Position numbers and translations under genes: made by a program. Below are positions 34,550 through 43,001 of a stretch of DNA of 64,000 bases, in pieces. The stretch's first letter is position 1. Each line of letters opens with the position of its first letter. The stretch spans positions 62,001-126,000 of the forward strand of contig NZ_JASCIQ010000017.1 in assembly GCF_029968035.1 (NCBI RefSeq), given 5' to 3'. The DNA is from Streptomyces cavernicola (GTDB lineage: Bacteria > Actinomycetota > Actinomycetes > Streptomycetales > Streptomycetaceae). A model generated the notes under the pieces. The model did not search any database. It saw nothing but the letters and a program-made list of their open reading frames with translations, and had not been told where the DNA came from.

Positions 34550-34890
34550 CACCTCAGTTGGTGGAGCGGCGGTAGCAGATGAGGGTGCCGGCGATGCCGA
34601 CGTAGGCCAGGAAGTGCTCGGCCTTGCGCTCGTGTCGGCGGTGTAACCGGCGGCAGCCGTTGAGCCAAGACATCGTTCGACCCGAGCTTGCCGCGATCGG
34701 TCGGATTCGGTCCGGTCAGCGGCCCGTTTGACCGCGCGGATACTGACCGAGTCGATGGCATACCGCGACCAGTTCAGTTCCCCGTTCGCACCGAGTCGGT
34801 CCAGCACCGCGCGGTGCAGTTCGGCCCACACCCGGGCTGCGGATCTGCTGCTGGGCCACACAACTGATGCGGGTGCGGCGGTTCGGAAGG
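34550..34890 (-). mobile_element. Decayed IS5-family transposase fragment
   Basis: Minus-strand pieces in two frames match one transposase: RVWAELHRAVLDRLGANGEL, NWSRYAIDSVSIRAVK, then GPLTGPNPTDRGKLGSN in the next frame, then a large internal deletion, and NGCRRLHRRHERKAEHFLAY with GTLICYRRSTN ending at a TGA at 34554-34556. About 60 percent of the gene, including most of the DDE core, is missing. It abuts the end of the PAS gene (10 bp). No terminal inverted repeats were found. Confidence 0.82.
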
Positions 34891-34992
34891 TATGTCCACG
34901 TGTCCTGCGTATATGGGCCACTCGGCTCTTGTCGCGCCGACCGCGCCTGCGTGTACTGAAAGGCGATATACCTACGCTTTGGGTGGCACGAC

Positions 34993-36090
34993 ATGGGCTC
35001 TTCACCCGATCCCGGAGCTTGGCGCCGCAACACTCCGCGGCCCGCGTCTTCGCGCGCTCTTCGACGGCCGCCCGGCTCGGACGGCCCGCGGCCTCCGCGC
35101 CGGGGGCGGTTCCGGCGTGCGGGGGGCGGCGGCCGCGGGCCTCGCTGGCGGACCGTTCTGATCGTCCTCGTCGCCTGCTTCGTCGCCCTGGTCGGCCTGG
35201 GGATCGGCTTGTCCGGCAACCCCGAGGACGCGTCCGCGCCCGCCTCCTCCCCGCCGGCCACGACGTCCACGCCGCCCACCTCGCCCACCCCGCCCACCCC
35301 GCCCTCCGACTCCGACCGGCAGCGCGGCACGCCGGCCACCCCGCCCTCCCGCCCCGCCGACCCCGGCCCGCGGCGAAGCGATCCCGACGCTCCTGCTCCG
35401 CGCCCGGAGGCCACCGTCGTACGCATCGTCGACGGGGACACGCTCGACGTACGGGGCGACGGCGACGTGCTGCCTGCCGGTGAGGTGGCGCGGGTGCGTC
35501 TGCTGGCGATCGACGCGCCGGAGAAGGGCACCTGTTTCGCCGAGCGGGCCACCGCGCGACTGGCGGAGCTGCTGCCCCCGGGGTCGGCCCTGCGATACGA
35601 GCGTGACGTCGACCTGAAAGACCCCTATGACCGCTACCTGCTCTACCTCTTCAACGAGCAGGGCGTGTTCGTGAACGCGTCCCTGGTGGAAAGCGGTCAC
35701 GCCAAGGCGAAGCTGTACCCGCCGAACGACGCCCGGTGGCCGGAGATCAGCCGCGACGGCGAGCAAGCCGAGACCACCGCGACCGGTCTCTGGGCGGCCT
35801 GCCCCGAGCCGAACCCTCCGGACGAGCCGAACCCTCCGGACGAGCCGAACCCTCCGGACGAGCCGAGCCCTCCGGTCACCCCGAACCCTCCGGTCAAGCC
35901 GGAGCCCGAACCGGAACCGGTCGCGCCAGATCCCCCGGACGCGGACAACCCGGCCGGTCTCCCGCCAGGCCCGCCCGCCGGCGCGCCGGATGTGGACTGC
36001 CGTGACGTACCCAACCCCGTGTGGGTCGGCTCCGACGATCCCCACCGGCTCGACGCCGACGGTGACGGCATCGGTTGCGACAGCGGCTGA
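34993..36090 (+). CDS. Membrane-anchored thermonuclease-like (SNase) protein with excalibur domain
   Basis: A 365-residue protein. A basic Pro/Arg-rich N-terminus precedes one membrane segment (VLIVLVACFVALVGLGIGL, about 55-74), then a Pro/Ser/Thr-rich linker. The staphylococcal-nuclease fold (about 139-270) reads VVRIVDGDTLDVRG, RLLAIDAPEKGTCFAERATA and DPYDRYLLYLFNEQG. A spacer of PNPPDE repeats follows, ending in an excalibur Ca-binding motif (DVDCRDV, DPHRLDADGDGIGCDSG). It is probably an extracellular Ca-dependent nuclease. The Arg of the usual catalytic DxxxR/GR pairs is only partly evident, so activity should be tested. ATG 34993 has a weak ribosome site. Confidence 0.85.
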   Translation: MGSSPDPGAWRRNTPRPASSRALRRPPGSDGPRPPRRGRFRRAGGGGRGPRWRTVLIVLVACFVALVGLGIGLSGNPEDASAPASSPPATTSTPPTSPTPPTPPSDSDRQRGTPATPPSRPADPGPRRSDPDAPAPRPEATVVRIVDGDTLDVRGDGDVLPAGEVARVRLLAIDAPEKGTCFAERATARLAELLPPGSALRYERDVDLKDPYDRYLLYLFNEQGVFVNASLVESGHAKAKLYPPNDARWPEISRDGEQAETTATGLWAACPEPNPPDEPNPPDEPNPPDEPSPPVTPNPPVKPEPEPEPVAPDPPDADNPAGLPPGPPAGAPDVDCRDVPNPVWVGSDDPHRLDADGDGIGCDSG

Positions 36091-36589
36091 CTCTGCGCGG
36101 CCTTCGGGCAGGGCGCCCCGGTCCCGGGCACCATGAACGGGACGTCAGTACGGCGCAGTTGAGGCCCGGCGAGCAGCCCCGTCGCCTCGGACGTCATCGA
36201 CAGCGACACCGAAGTGAGAGTCCTGCGCCGCCCGTTGCTGCCGCGTCGGTCTCCTCTGCATGATCGAGCGGTGTTGGTCGAAGTGGTGCAGGTGGCAAAG
36301 TCTCCCGGAGGCCGGTGGCTGGCCGATGTCCGGACCTCGTTCGGTCACGCCGCGGTCCGCTGGTACGAGCATCTTGCTGGACCTTGCTGATCCGCTGCCC
36401 GGTGATGTCGATGTCACGTGGGTCGAGCTCTTTGTCGACCGGGAGAAGGTCGGTCTCTACCCCTATGCGCTTTGAGCAGGTTCTGTGTCGTGGCGGGCGG
36501 CTGCGCGGGCGGCTGCGCGGGCGGCTGCGCGGGCGGCTGCGCGGACGGCCGCGCGCGGCTCGGCTCGGGTCGGCCCGGCTCCGCTCGGC
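36091..36589. other. 499-bp convergent gap with possible broken small gene
   Basis: Between the nuclease and the reductase genes. One frame from GTG 36271 reads VLVEVVQVAKSPGGRWLADV, then RTSFGHAAVRWYEHLAGP and stops. A second frame reads ADPLPGDVDVTWVELFVDRE then KVGLYPYAL to a stop at 36475. Together they could be one frameshifted gene of about 65 residues that I do not recognise. The rest is the 12-bp repeat at 36493-36552 and GC-rich DNA. Confidence 0.35.
36493..36552. repeat. 12-bp tandem repeat GCGGGCGGCTGC
   Basis: Four perfect copies at 36493-36540 and one degenerate copy (GCGGACGGCCGC) to 36552, in the gap 38 bp downstream of the stop of the minus-strand reductase gene. It is probably a slippage product. 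Confidence 0.85.
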
Positions 36590-37180
36590 TCAGTGAGTGG
36601 CTCGGCGTACCCGATAGCGCAGGTGAAGCACCCGGTTGCCCTGAAGCACCGCGTCAGGACCCTCCAGCAGGTGCTGCGCGTGGACCGATCCGAAGTAGCG
36701 CTTGCCGGACCCGAACACGACGGGTACGACGTCCATGCGCACCTCGTCGATGAGGCCCGCGGCAAGCACCTGGCCACCGACGTCGCCGGCGGCGACCTCG
36801 ACCAGGCGGTCTCCCGCAAGCTCCTGCGCCTTGGCCACGGCTGCCTCGACGCCGTTGACGAAGTGGAACGGCGCCCCGGGGTCCCAGCCCTCGGGCGCCG
36901 GCCGGTGCGTCACGACGACCACGTGGTCGATCCCGCCCGGCGGCTGCCCGTCCCAGCCGTCCGTCAGGTCGAAGACATGGCGGCCGACGACCGTGACTCC
37001 GATCTGGTCCCAGTACGGCCGGGTGTAGTCGTAGGACGTCTGCGACACCTTCAGCACGCCGCTCTCGTCCAACGGGACGTCACCGCTGGACAGCCAGTCG
37101 AACAGCGGTCCGGGCTGGTCGTTCTCGTCCGCGACGAAGCCGTCCACCGACACCGAGCTGTACATGACCACCTTGCCCAC
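36590..37180 (-). CDS. RibD/dihydrofolate-reductase-like protein
   Basis: A 196-residue single-domain reductase of the RibD C-terminal/DHFR-like superfamily: VVMYSSVSVDGFVADENDQP, GVTVVGRHVFDLTDGWDGQP, DRLVEVAAGDVGGQVLAAGL, IDEVRMDVVPVVFGSGKRYF. It probably uses NADPH on a pteridine-like or other carbonyl substrate, and its members often occur as stand-alone genes of unknown role. The GTG at 37178-37180 is chosen for GGAGAG 5 bases upstream. Confidence 0.87.
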   Translation of the reverse strand: MGKVVMYSSVSVDGFVADENDQPGPLFDWLSSGDVPLDESGVLKVSQTSYDYTRPYWDQIGVTVVGRHVFDLTDGWDGQPPGGIDHVVVVTHRPAPEGWDPGAPFHFVNGVEAAVAKAQELAGDRLVEVAAGDVGGQVLAAGLIDEVRMDVVPVVFGSGKRYFGSVHAQHLLEGPDAVLQGNRVLHLRYRVRRATH

Positions 37181-37262
37181 GGGGCTCTCCTCTGCTTCGG
37201 GGCGCCCCAAATTAGCGTGTCGTGAGCTGTCGCTCCGGTAAGAGACGCGGGCCGTGGAACGG

Positions 37263-37307
37263 GGGCGGGGCCCCGGCGACAGTCGTCCTGTCGCCGGGGC
37301 CCCGCCC
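37263..37307. terminator. Strong hairpin terminator downstream of the HAD phosphatase
   Basis: Perfect 20-bp arms (GGGCGGGGCCCCGGCGACAG and its complement) around a 5-nt loop TCGTC. It lies 35 bp past the stop of the minus-strand HAD gene and upstream of the reductase gene, separating the two transcripts. There is no T tract. Confidence 0.88.
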
Positions 37308-37341
37308 TCCGCACGGTCACCCGACCGGTGCAGACAACACG

Positions 37342-38505
37342 TCAGGCGACTTCCTCCGGGGTGACCACGAACCAGCGCTTGTCGGCGGTCACCTTCAGTC
37401 CGGCCTCGCGCTGCGCCGCGGCGTTCTTCCGCTGCATCTCCTGAATCTGCGTCAGGTACTTGTCCTTGCGGTTGACCCAGACACGTGCGCCGCCGCGGTC
37501 CACGTCCAGCGAGTGGAACAGCATCGGCCCGTCGCTCGCCGGAGTGTCGCCCCCGACGAGGATGGGCTTCTTCCACTCGTCGATGTACTCGCTGATCGCG
37601 GCCGGCTTGCCGTGGTACCAGGTCAGCGGCGCCCACAGTCGCGGGGTCAGCTCCCAGTCGGCGAGTTGGGCCGGATCGTAGTTCCCCTGGGCGATCCGCT
37701 GTCGGGCGGTGGTGACGTCGCCCGTCCTGCGGTTCTGCAGCTGCATGGTGACGCCGATGACGTTCTCCGGCTTCACGCCGTATCCGTACTTCGGGTCGGC
37801 CAGGACCATCCGCACGAGTTCCTCGCTCGCGGCGCTGACGACGTACACCTCGATGCCGTTGTCCCGCAGGGCCTGGTAGAGCTCCTGCATGCCCGTGCGC
37901 AGCTCAGGGGGCTCGACCTCGGTCGGCGTCGGGCGGCCGTTGTCGTCGTAGTACTCCGCCGGGATCGGCTTGCCGTACGCCATCAAGTCGTCGACGTGGC
38001 CCTTGAGTTCCTTCAACGTGAAACCGGAGAAGATCTGGGCGACCCAGGGGTAGCACACCTGGTCGTCGATCTCGCACAGCCGGACGTAGTAGCTGTAGAG
38101 GCTCTCCCGGTGATCCGCCGTGTCCTTGAAGGGGATGACCTTCAAGGACGGGTCCATCGTCGCGCGCGTCAGCACCCCCTTCATCTCCAGGTAGGGCAGC
38201 AGCGCCTCCTCCAGGTCGTGGTGGTACGTGGTGTTGTCCGCGTCGAAGACCGCGTACCGGCCCTGATGGGCGTTCTTGTCCATGAGCTCGGCCAGCTCGG
38301 CGCGCACGGCCTGCGGCCAGTGCTTCAGCTGGGCCGAGGCCCGCCCACCCGTCCCACCCGTCTCCGCGGCTGTGGCCTCGCCGCGGGGCCACAGCGTGGT
38401 GGCGCCGACGATCAGCGCTACGGCCAGCGCGATCACCGCCAAGAGCCGTGCCGGTCGAACCTTCGTCACAGCGCGGCCCGGCCGCCAGTCAGAAACCTTC
38501 GGCAT
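37342..38505 (-). CDS. Secreted or membrane-anchored HAD-family phosphatase (phosphorylcholine-phosphatase-like)
   Basis: A 387-residue protein. N-terminal signal or anchor helix (LLAVIALAVALIVGATTLW, about 24-42). HAD motif I is YAVFDADNTTYHHD (nucleophile and acid Asp with Thr). Motif II is in VYVVSAASEE. The Lys and acidic motifs come late (ILVGGDTPASDGPMLFHSLD). The long cap with YYVRLCEIDDQVCYPWVAQI resembles PchP-like phosphatases that act on phosphorylcholine or similar esters outside the cytosol. ATG 38503-38505 is chosen over an upstream in-frame start inside a GGCAGR repeat that would add a Cys/Pro/Leu run. Confidence 0.83.
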   Translation of the reverse strand: MPKVSDWRPGRAVTKVRPARLLAVIALAVALIVGATTLWPRGEATAAETGGTGGRASAQLKHWPQAVRAELAELMDKNAHQGRYAVFDADNTTYHHDLEEALLPYLEMKGVLTRATMDPSLKVIPFKDTADHRESLYSYYVRLCEIDDQVCYPWVAQIFSGFTLKELKGHVDDLMAYGKPIPAEYYDDNGRPTPTEVEPPELRTGMQELYQALRDNGIEVYVVSAASEELVRMVLADPKYGYGVKPENVIGVTMQLQNRRTGDVTTARQRIAQGNYDPAQLADWELTPRLWAPLTWYHGKPAAISEYIDEWKKPILVGGDTPASDGPMLFHSLDVDRGGARVWVNRKDKYLTQIQEMQRKNAAAQREAGLKVTADKRWFVVTPEEVA

Positions 38506-38611
38506 ATTGCCCGTTGCTCCGTTCCGCTCGGATTTTCCAGGGCGACACGAAGATCGCTCAGCGTAGCGGTGGGCGCAACGCGTTGCCAATAGTGCAACAA
38601 GTGCGATCTGG

Positions 38612-38682
38612 GGGCAGAGGCAGAGGCAGAGGCAGGGGCAGAGGCAGAGGCAGGGGCAGGGGCAGGGGCAGGTGGAGGCAGG
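38612..38682. repeat. GGCAGR hexamer microsatellite
   Basis: About eleven copies of GGCAGA/GGCAGG followed by GGTGGAGGCAGG, between the HAD phosphatase start and the lipoprotein terminator. It encodes nothing credible. Confidence 0.85.
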
Positions 38683-38690
38683 CAACGGAA

Positions 38691-38722
38691 AAGGGGCCCG
38701 ACTCCGAAGAGCCGAGCCCCTT
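38691..38722. terminator. Hairpin terminator of the lipoprotein gene
   Basis: AAGGGGC-C-CG-A-CTC, loop CGAA, GAG-C-CG-A-GCCCCTT: a long stem with two mismatches, 22 bp beyond the stop of the minus-strand lipoprotein gene. Confidence 0.78.
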
Positions 38723-38743
38723 CCGCAGGGCTACGGGGACGGA

Positions 38744-39385
38744 TCAGCCGGCGGTCCAGACGACCGGCTTGTCGCTGTACGCGTCGCCCTCGTCGAACTC
38801 GGCGCCCGTGACGTCACCGCTGCGCGACGCGGCGAGCGAGCAGGTCTCGAACGACGCGCCCTTGGCGAACTCGGCGGGCGCGGATTCCTTGTCGCACTTG
38901 CCCGGGATGTCGCCGATCAGCGAGACGCCGGTGCTCTGGCCGCCGTCGAGGAGGCCCCTCAACTGCACGTACGCGCGCGAGAGATCGGCGTCGCCGACGT
39001 TCTCCACCTTCATCTTGATGAAGTACGGAGTCAGGCCCTTCGCCCGCGCGCCGAACTGGGACAGGTCGGCTTCGGCGCCCTTGTCGATCGCCGTGACGGT
39101 GATGGCGAGGGTGCCCTTCTTCTTGGCGTACTCGAAGGGCAGGACCGCCTTGTCGCCGACCTTGAGCTCGGAGCCCGGCGCGGCGACGTCGCCCGCGGGC
39201 TCGGTGTCGCCGCCCTCGTTCTCGCCGCCGTCGGCGCTCGGGCTCTCCTTGGCCGACGCGGGCGTCGAAGCCGCCGGCGACTCCTTCTCCGTCGCTCCGT
39301 CCTCACTGCCGCCACCGCAGGCCGTGAGCCCGAGGCCGAGCGTGGTGACCAGGGCGGCCGTCAGTGCGATACGTGCCTTGCGCAT
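38744..39385 (-). CDS. Secreted lipoprotein, DUF4352-like
   Basis: A 213-residue lipoprotein: basic start, hydrophobic segment and lipobox GLTACGG (Cys about 23). A Glu/Ser/Pro/Ala-rich linker follows, then a beta-sandwich domain: KVGDKAVLPFEYAKKKGTLA, ITVTAIDKGAEADLSQF, YFIKMKVENVGDADLSRAYV. Such immunoglobulin-like lipoproteins are common in Streptomyces, with no defined role. Two Cys in the domain (KCDKES, FETCSL) may pair. ATG 39383-39385 has GAGGG some distance upstream. Confidence 0.82.
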   Translation of the reverse strand: MRKARIALTAALVTTLGLGLTACGGGSEDGATEKESPAASTPASAKESPSADGGENEGGDTEPAGDVAAPGSELKVGDKAVLPFEYAKKKGTLAITVTAIDKGAEADLSQFGARAKGLTPYFIKMKVENVGDADLSRAYVQLRGLLDGGQSTGVSLIGDIPGKCDKESAPAEFAKGASFETCSLAASRSGDVTGAEFDEGDAYSDKPVVWTAG

Positions 39386-39888
39386 GTGTTCAGACCCTCG
39401 CTATGTCATGAAATTGTTCGCCGATACGGCGATGTCCCGCGCAGTTTGTCAGGCGAAGTGTGCGTGTTTGGTGCGCGTCAGGTAGCGGAGACGTCACGAC
39501 GCCTCGACGTCCACCTCGCACTGTGCGTGCCCTCAGGCTGCTGATCAGGGCCGTCATGCCTGCTGGCCCTCGACCGCCACTGCAAGTGATCTTCATGAGA
39601 AATCCCCACTGGCCCCCGGCGGAGACTCGGCTCCCTACGCCGACGGCATCGGAACCCGGTCTTGGCCGGCGTCGAGCCGGTCCAGCCGACCGCTCGTCGA
39701 CGAACTCACCGACCAGGCGGACCACGCCGGGCACGCACCGGCCATCCACTGCGTAACGCCGTGGCTGTCGCCGCGCATCGGTTCCGTCACAGGTGGCCGT
39801 CCCGCTGTCGGCAGGTGCGTGGGCAGCGGGCACGATGGCCCCGTACGACGACATTCGCCGTGGTGGAAGCGGTGCTCAGGGGGACGGG
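39386..39888. other. 503-bp divergent intergenic region
   Basis: Between the lipoprotein (minus) and the next lipoprotein (plus). It contains a short perfect inverted repeat, CGCCG-ATA-CGGCG at 39421-39433. A plus-strand frame near 39705-39780 reads LVDELTDQADHAGHAPAIHC, with coding-like bias but no start; I cannot identify it. No tRNA or promoter I would defend. Confidence 0.4.
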
Positions 39889-40752
39889 ATGGCGCGGAAG
39901 GCGAGCGCGCGGAGGCGCGCGCAGGTGCGGCTGTGCAGTGGGGTTGTGGCCGTCGGCCTGCTCGTGACGGGTTGCTGGGGCGGTGGGGGCGAGGCGGACG
40001 GGAGCGCCGCCGAACCGTCCGGCGGGACCCGGCCGCCCGCCACTGCGAAACCTTCCGACAAGCCCTCGGGCAAGCCTTCCGGAACGCCGACCGACAAGCC
40101 CTCCGAGCGGTTCCTGGACTTCGTGCCCGACCCCGAGCGGCAGCCCGAGAACCGGGCGGAGGCCCTGAAGCTCGCCCGCAAGGTGATCGCGCGGCCGGAG
40201 GACTGGGGCGCCGGGTACGAGAGGGACTCCGGCTACAAGGGCAGCCCGCGGCGCAGCGCCGAGCTGGGTGACGACTGCGTGTGGGCCCAACGCCCGCTCT
40301 CCGAGGGGGACTTCGTCAGCGTCGGCCGGCGCGGTGAGCTGCCCGAGAGGGGGGACGCGGGGCCGCTGCGGGTCACCGCCGTGGTCACGGTCCACCGCAC
40401 CGAGAGTGCCGCCCGCTGGGAGATGGCCCGCACGCTTGAGGAGCCGCTGCGCTGCCCCGAACAGCGGCTGAGCGGCGCCGAGCGGGTCACGGGGCTGCGC
40501 TCCGGCGGCGACCTGGACCCCGACACCAGCGGCGCGACCGACTACCTGCAGGAGAGCGGCCAGGTCCACAGCGAACTGCCGGGCAGCCCGCACCCGTACG
40601 TCTGGGACGTGTTCCGGTTGGGCACCGTGACCCTGGCCGTCGCGGTGCACGGCAGCGAGGGGCACACCGCGGACGAGGTGTTCGCCGTCGGCGCGAAGAC
40701 CGTCGGCCATATGGCGGCCCGCGTCGACCTCGAACTGGGGGTGCGGAAGTGA
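39889..40752 (+). CDS. Lipoprotein, first gene of a kinase operon
   Basis: A 287-residue lipoprotein with a basic start (MARKASARRRAQVRL), a hydrophobic segment, and lipobox LLVTGC. A Lys/Pro/Ser linker (KPSDKPSGKPSGTPTDKPS) leads to an alpha/beta domain with paired Cys (GDDCVWAQ, LRCPEQ). I recognise no family. Its stop overlaps the GTG of the first kinase (40749-40752), so it is translated together with two receptor-like kinases whose sensor domains lie outside the membrane. A role as an accessory or ligand-presenting protein is a reasonable inference. Confidence 0.75.
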   Translation: MARKASARRRAQVRLCSGVVAVGLLVTGCWGGGGEADGSAAEPSGGTRPPATAKPSDKPSGKPSGTPTDKPSERFLDFVPDPERQPENRAEALKLARKVIARPEDWGAGYERDSGYKGSPRRSAELGDDCVWAQRPLSEGDFVSVGRRGELPERGDAGPLRVTAVVTVHRTESAARWEMARTLEEPLRCPEQRLSGAERVTGLRSGGDLDPDTSGATDYLQESGQVHSELPGSPHPYVWDVFRLGTVTLAVAVHGSEGHTADEVFAVGAKTVGHMAARVDLELGVRK

Positions 40753-43001
40753 CCGAGCCGCTGCTGCCCGGTGATCCGTCGGCGATCGGCGGGCACCGCC
40801 TCCTTGGCCGCCTCGGCGCGGGCGGGATGGGAGTGGTCTACCTCGGGCGGTCCGCCGCCGGGGCACTCGCCGCAGTGAAGGTCGTGCTGCCCGAACTCGC
40901 CGACGAGCCGGACTTCCGGGCCCGCTTCCGGCGCGAGGTCGAGGCCGCCCGACGGGTCGTCAGCCCGTGGGCGGCACCGGTGACCGGCGCCGGGCCCGAC
41001 GAGCCCACGCCCTGGCTGGCGACCGAGTTCGTGCCGGGCCCGTCCCTAGGCGAGGAGGTCCGCCGCTCGGGCCCGCTGCCGACGCACAGCGTGCGCGCCC
41101 TCGGCCGGATGCTCGCCGCCGCGCTGCGCGCCGTGCACGCGGCCGGGCTCGTCCACCGCGACGTCAAGCCCGCCAACGTGCTCCTGGCCGTCGACGGACC
41201 CCGCCTCATCGACTTCGGCATCGCCCGGTCCGCCGGCCGCACCGCGCTCACCGCGACGGGCCTCGTCGCAGGCACCCCCGGCTTCCTCTCGCCGGAACAG
41301 GCCGAGGCACGGACCGGTCAACTCGGCCCGCCCAGCGACGTGTTCTCGCTCGGCTGCCTCCTCGCGTACGCGTCGACCGGGCGGGCCCCGTTCGGCGAGG
41401 GCGCCGCCGAGGCGATGCTCTACCGGACCGTGCACGACGAGCCGGACCTGGCCGGGATCGGCGGCACCGGCGGCGCGGACCCCGACGCCGACGCGCTGCG
41501 CGCGCTGCTCACGGAGTGCCTGGCCAAGGACCCCGCGGCCCGGCCCGCTCCCGAGCAGATCGAGTCCCGCCTCGCGGGGGCCGACGAGCCCGGCGGCGGC
41601 TGGCTGCCCGACCACGTCGTACGGGACATCGCGGACCGCTCGGCGCGCATGCTGGCGCTGCCCGGCATCGAGGCGACCCTCGCCGACCGGCCGACGGACC
41701 CGACGGACCCGGCGAACCCGACGGACCCCACGGCCCCGACGTCAACTGCGGTGCCGGCGGCCGGTGTTGCCAGCCGGCGCCGGTTCCTGCTGCTCGGCTC
41801 GGGCGGCGCGCTGCTCGCGGCGGGCGGGGGCGCGGCCCTGTGGGCGTGGAGCCGCGGCGACGACTCGCCCCCGGACGCCGACCGCTGGGCGCTCGGTGTG
41901 CACGCCGACCTCAGCGGCCCCGGCAAGTCCGACGGGCGGGCCCACGAGCAGGGCGTGCGGCTCGCCGTCGAGCAGTACAACGCGCGCCGTGACAAGCCGT
42001 TCCCGCTCGACCTGCGGACCGCTGACGACGGCGGCTCCGAGCGGCGGGCCCGGTCCGCCGCGCAGCGCCTGGTGCAGGACCGTGGCGTGCTCGCCGTCGT
42101 CGGCCCCACGTCCGACGCGTGCGTCGACGGCGCGGTCGGCACGTACGAGGAGGCGCTGCTGCCGATGCTGCTCGTCAAGCCGGGCGCGTTCCGCCTGGTC
42201 GGCCGCCGGTACCGGGCGCCGCTGCACTGCAGGCCGCTCGTGTACGCGCTCGGCTTCGGGCTCGCGATCCAGCTGACCCGGCAGGAGAAGGTCTCGTACC
42301 CGGGGCTGCTGCAGGACCGTACGACGGACCCGGTCGCGTGGGAGATCACGCAGGGCGTCGCCGACGCGATGCGCAAGGAGAAGACGCGCTTCCACCCGCG
42401 GGTCGTCCCGGCCGGCCTGGACGATCTGGGGCCGCAGGTCGGCGAGATGCTGCGGGCGAAGGTCGACTCGTTCGTCTACGCCGGGCACGCCGAGGGCGCG
42501 GTGAGCGTCGCCCGGAAGCTCGCCGACGCCGGCTTCGACGGGCCCCGGCTCGGGACGGAGGAGCTCGCCGACGCCGCCTTCCTCGACGGCGCGGGCGAGG
42601 CTGCGGAGGGCTGGCTGCTCGGCACGTCGTACGTCGACCCGGAGCGGCTGCCCGAGGCGGCGGAGTTCGTCCGCGCGTTCCGCCGCCGCTTCGATGCGTC
42701 GCCCGGACGGTACGCGGTGGAGGCGTACGACGCGGCGAACCTGGCGATCGACCGGCTGGTGCGGGCGGCGCGGGACGGACGCCCGCCGGAGCGCGCACGG
42801 CTCGCGGAACTGCTGCGCGCCGCCGAGTTCCGCGGAGTCACCAAGCCGCTCTCCTTCAACCGGGACAACGGCCGCTACGAGGGCGAGCTCTGCTACCGGC
42901 ACCGGGTCGAGAACAGCAAGCTCCGCTTCCTCGGCCCGGTGCCCGGAGGCGACCCGGCGAAGGGCCCGGCGAACGACGACCCGACGAAGGCGGGCCGATG
43001 A
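40749..43001 (+). CDS. Ser/Thr protein kinase with extracellular type I periplasmic-binding-protein sensor domain
   Basis: A 750-residue protein. The cytosolic kinase is at about 15-275: Gly loop LGAGGMGVVYL, Lys44, HRDVKPANV (Asp138), DFG 155-157, TPGFLSPEQ. After a Pro/Thr linker come ASRRRFLLLG (about 341-350) and one membrane helix to about 367. From about 380, ALGVHADLSGPGKSDGRAHE, VRLAVEQYNARRDKPFPLDL and VVGPTSDACVDGAVGTYEEA form a LivJ-like binding protein ending near 735. The SRRRFLL stretch fits the twin-arginine consensus, so the sensor may be moved out by Tat. It is probably a ligand-gated kinase. GTG 40749 overlaps the lipoprotein stop. Confidence 0.87.
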   Translation: MTEPLLPGDPSAIGGHRLLGRLGAGGMGVVYLGRSAAGALAAVKVVLPELADEPDFRARFRREVEAARRVVSPWAAPVTGAGPDEPTPWLATEFVPGPSLGEEVRRSGPLPTHSVRALGRMLAAALRAVHAAGLVHRDVKPANVLLAVDGPRLIDFGIARSAGRTALTATGLVAGTPGFLSPEQAEARTGQLGPPSDVFSLGCLLAYASTGRAPFGEGAAEAMLYRTVHDEPDLAGIGGTGGADPDADALRALLTECLAKDPAARPAPEQIESRLAGADEPGGGWLPDHVVRDIADRSARMLALPGIEATLADRPTDPTDPANPTDPTAPTSTAVPAAGVASRRRFLLLGSGGALLAAGGGAALWAWSRGDDSPPDADRWALGVHADLSGPGKSDGRAHEQGVRLAVEQYNARRDKPFPLDLRTADDGGSERRARSAAQRLVQDRGVLAVVGPTSDACVDGAVGTYEEALLPMLLVKPGAFRLVGRRYRAPLHCRPLVYALGFGLAIQLTRQEKVSYPGLLQDRTTDPVAWEITQGVADAMRKEKTRFHPRVVPAGLDDLGPQVGEMLRAKVDSFVYAGHAEGAVSVARKLADAGFDGPRLGTEELADAAFLDGAGEAAEGWLLGTSYVDPERLPEAAEFVRAFRRRFDASPGRYAVEAYDAANLAIDRLVRAARDGRPPERARLAELLRAAEFRGVTKPLSFNRDNGRYEGELCYRHRVENSKLRFLGPVPGGDPAKGPANDDPTKAGR

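Noticed and set aside
36271..36475. A fifth frameshifted gene
   Set aside because: Two short frames could be joined, but neither matches a family known to me. Kept only as a note in the intergenic entry.
36475..36600. 12-bp tandem array considered as a CRISPR-like or iteron array
   Set aside because: Units are contiguous without spacers, GC-rich and low-complexity, with no cas or replication gene nearby. A simple slippage repeat explains it.
38612..38685. GGCAGR repeat read as an N-terminal extension (Cys-Pro-Leu run) of the HAD phosphatase
   Set aside because: The encoded run is unlike any signal peptide, and a good start (38505) with a normal anchor helix follows.
39590..39640. Stretch around GATCTTCATGAGAAATCCCC as an insertion-sequence end
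   Set aside because: It resembles sequence flanking some transposase genes, but no transposase frame or matching inverted end was found within the gap.
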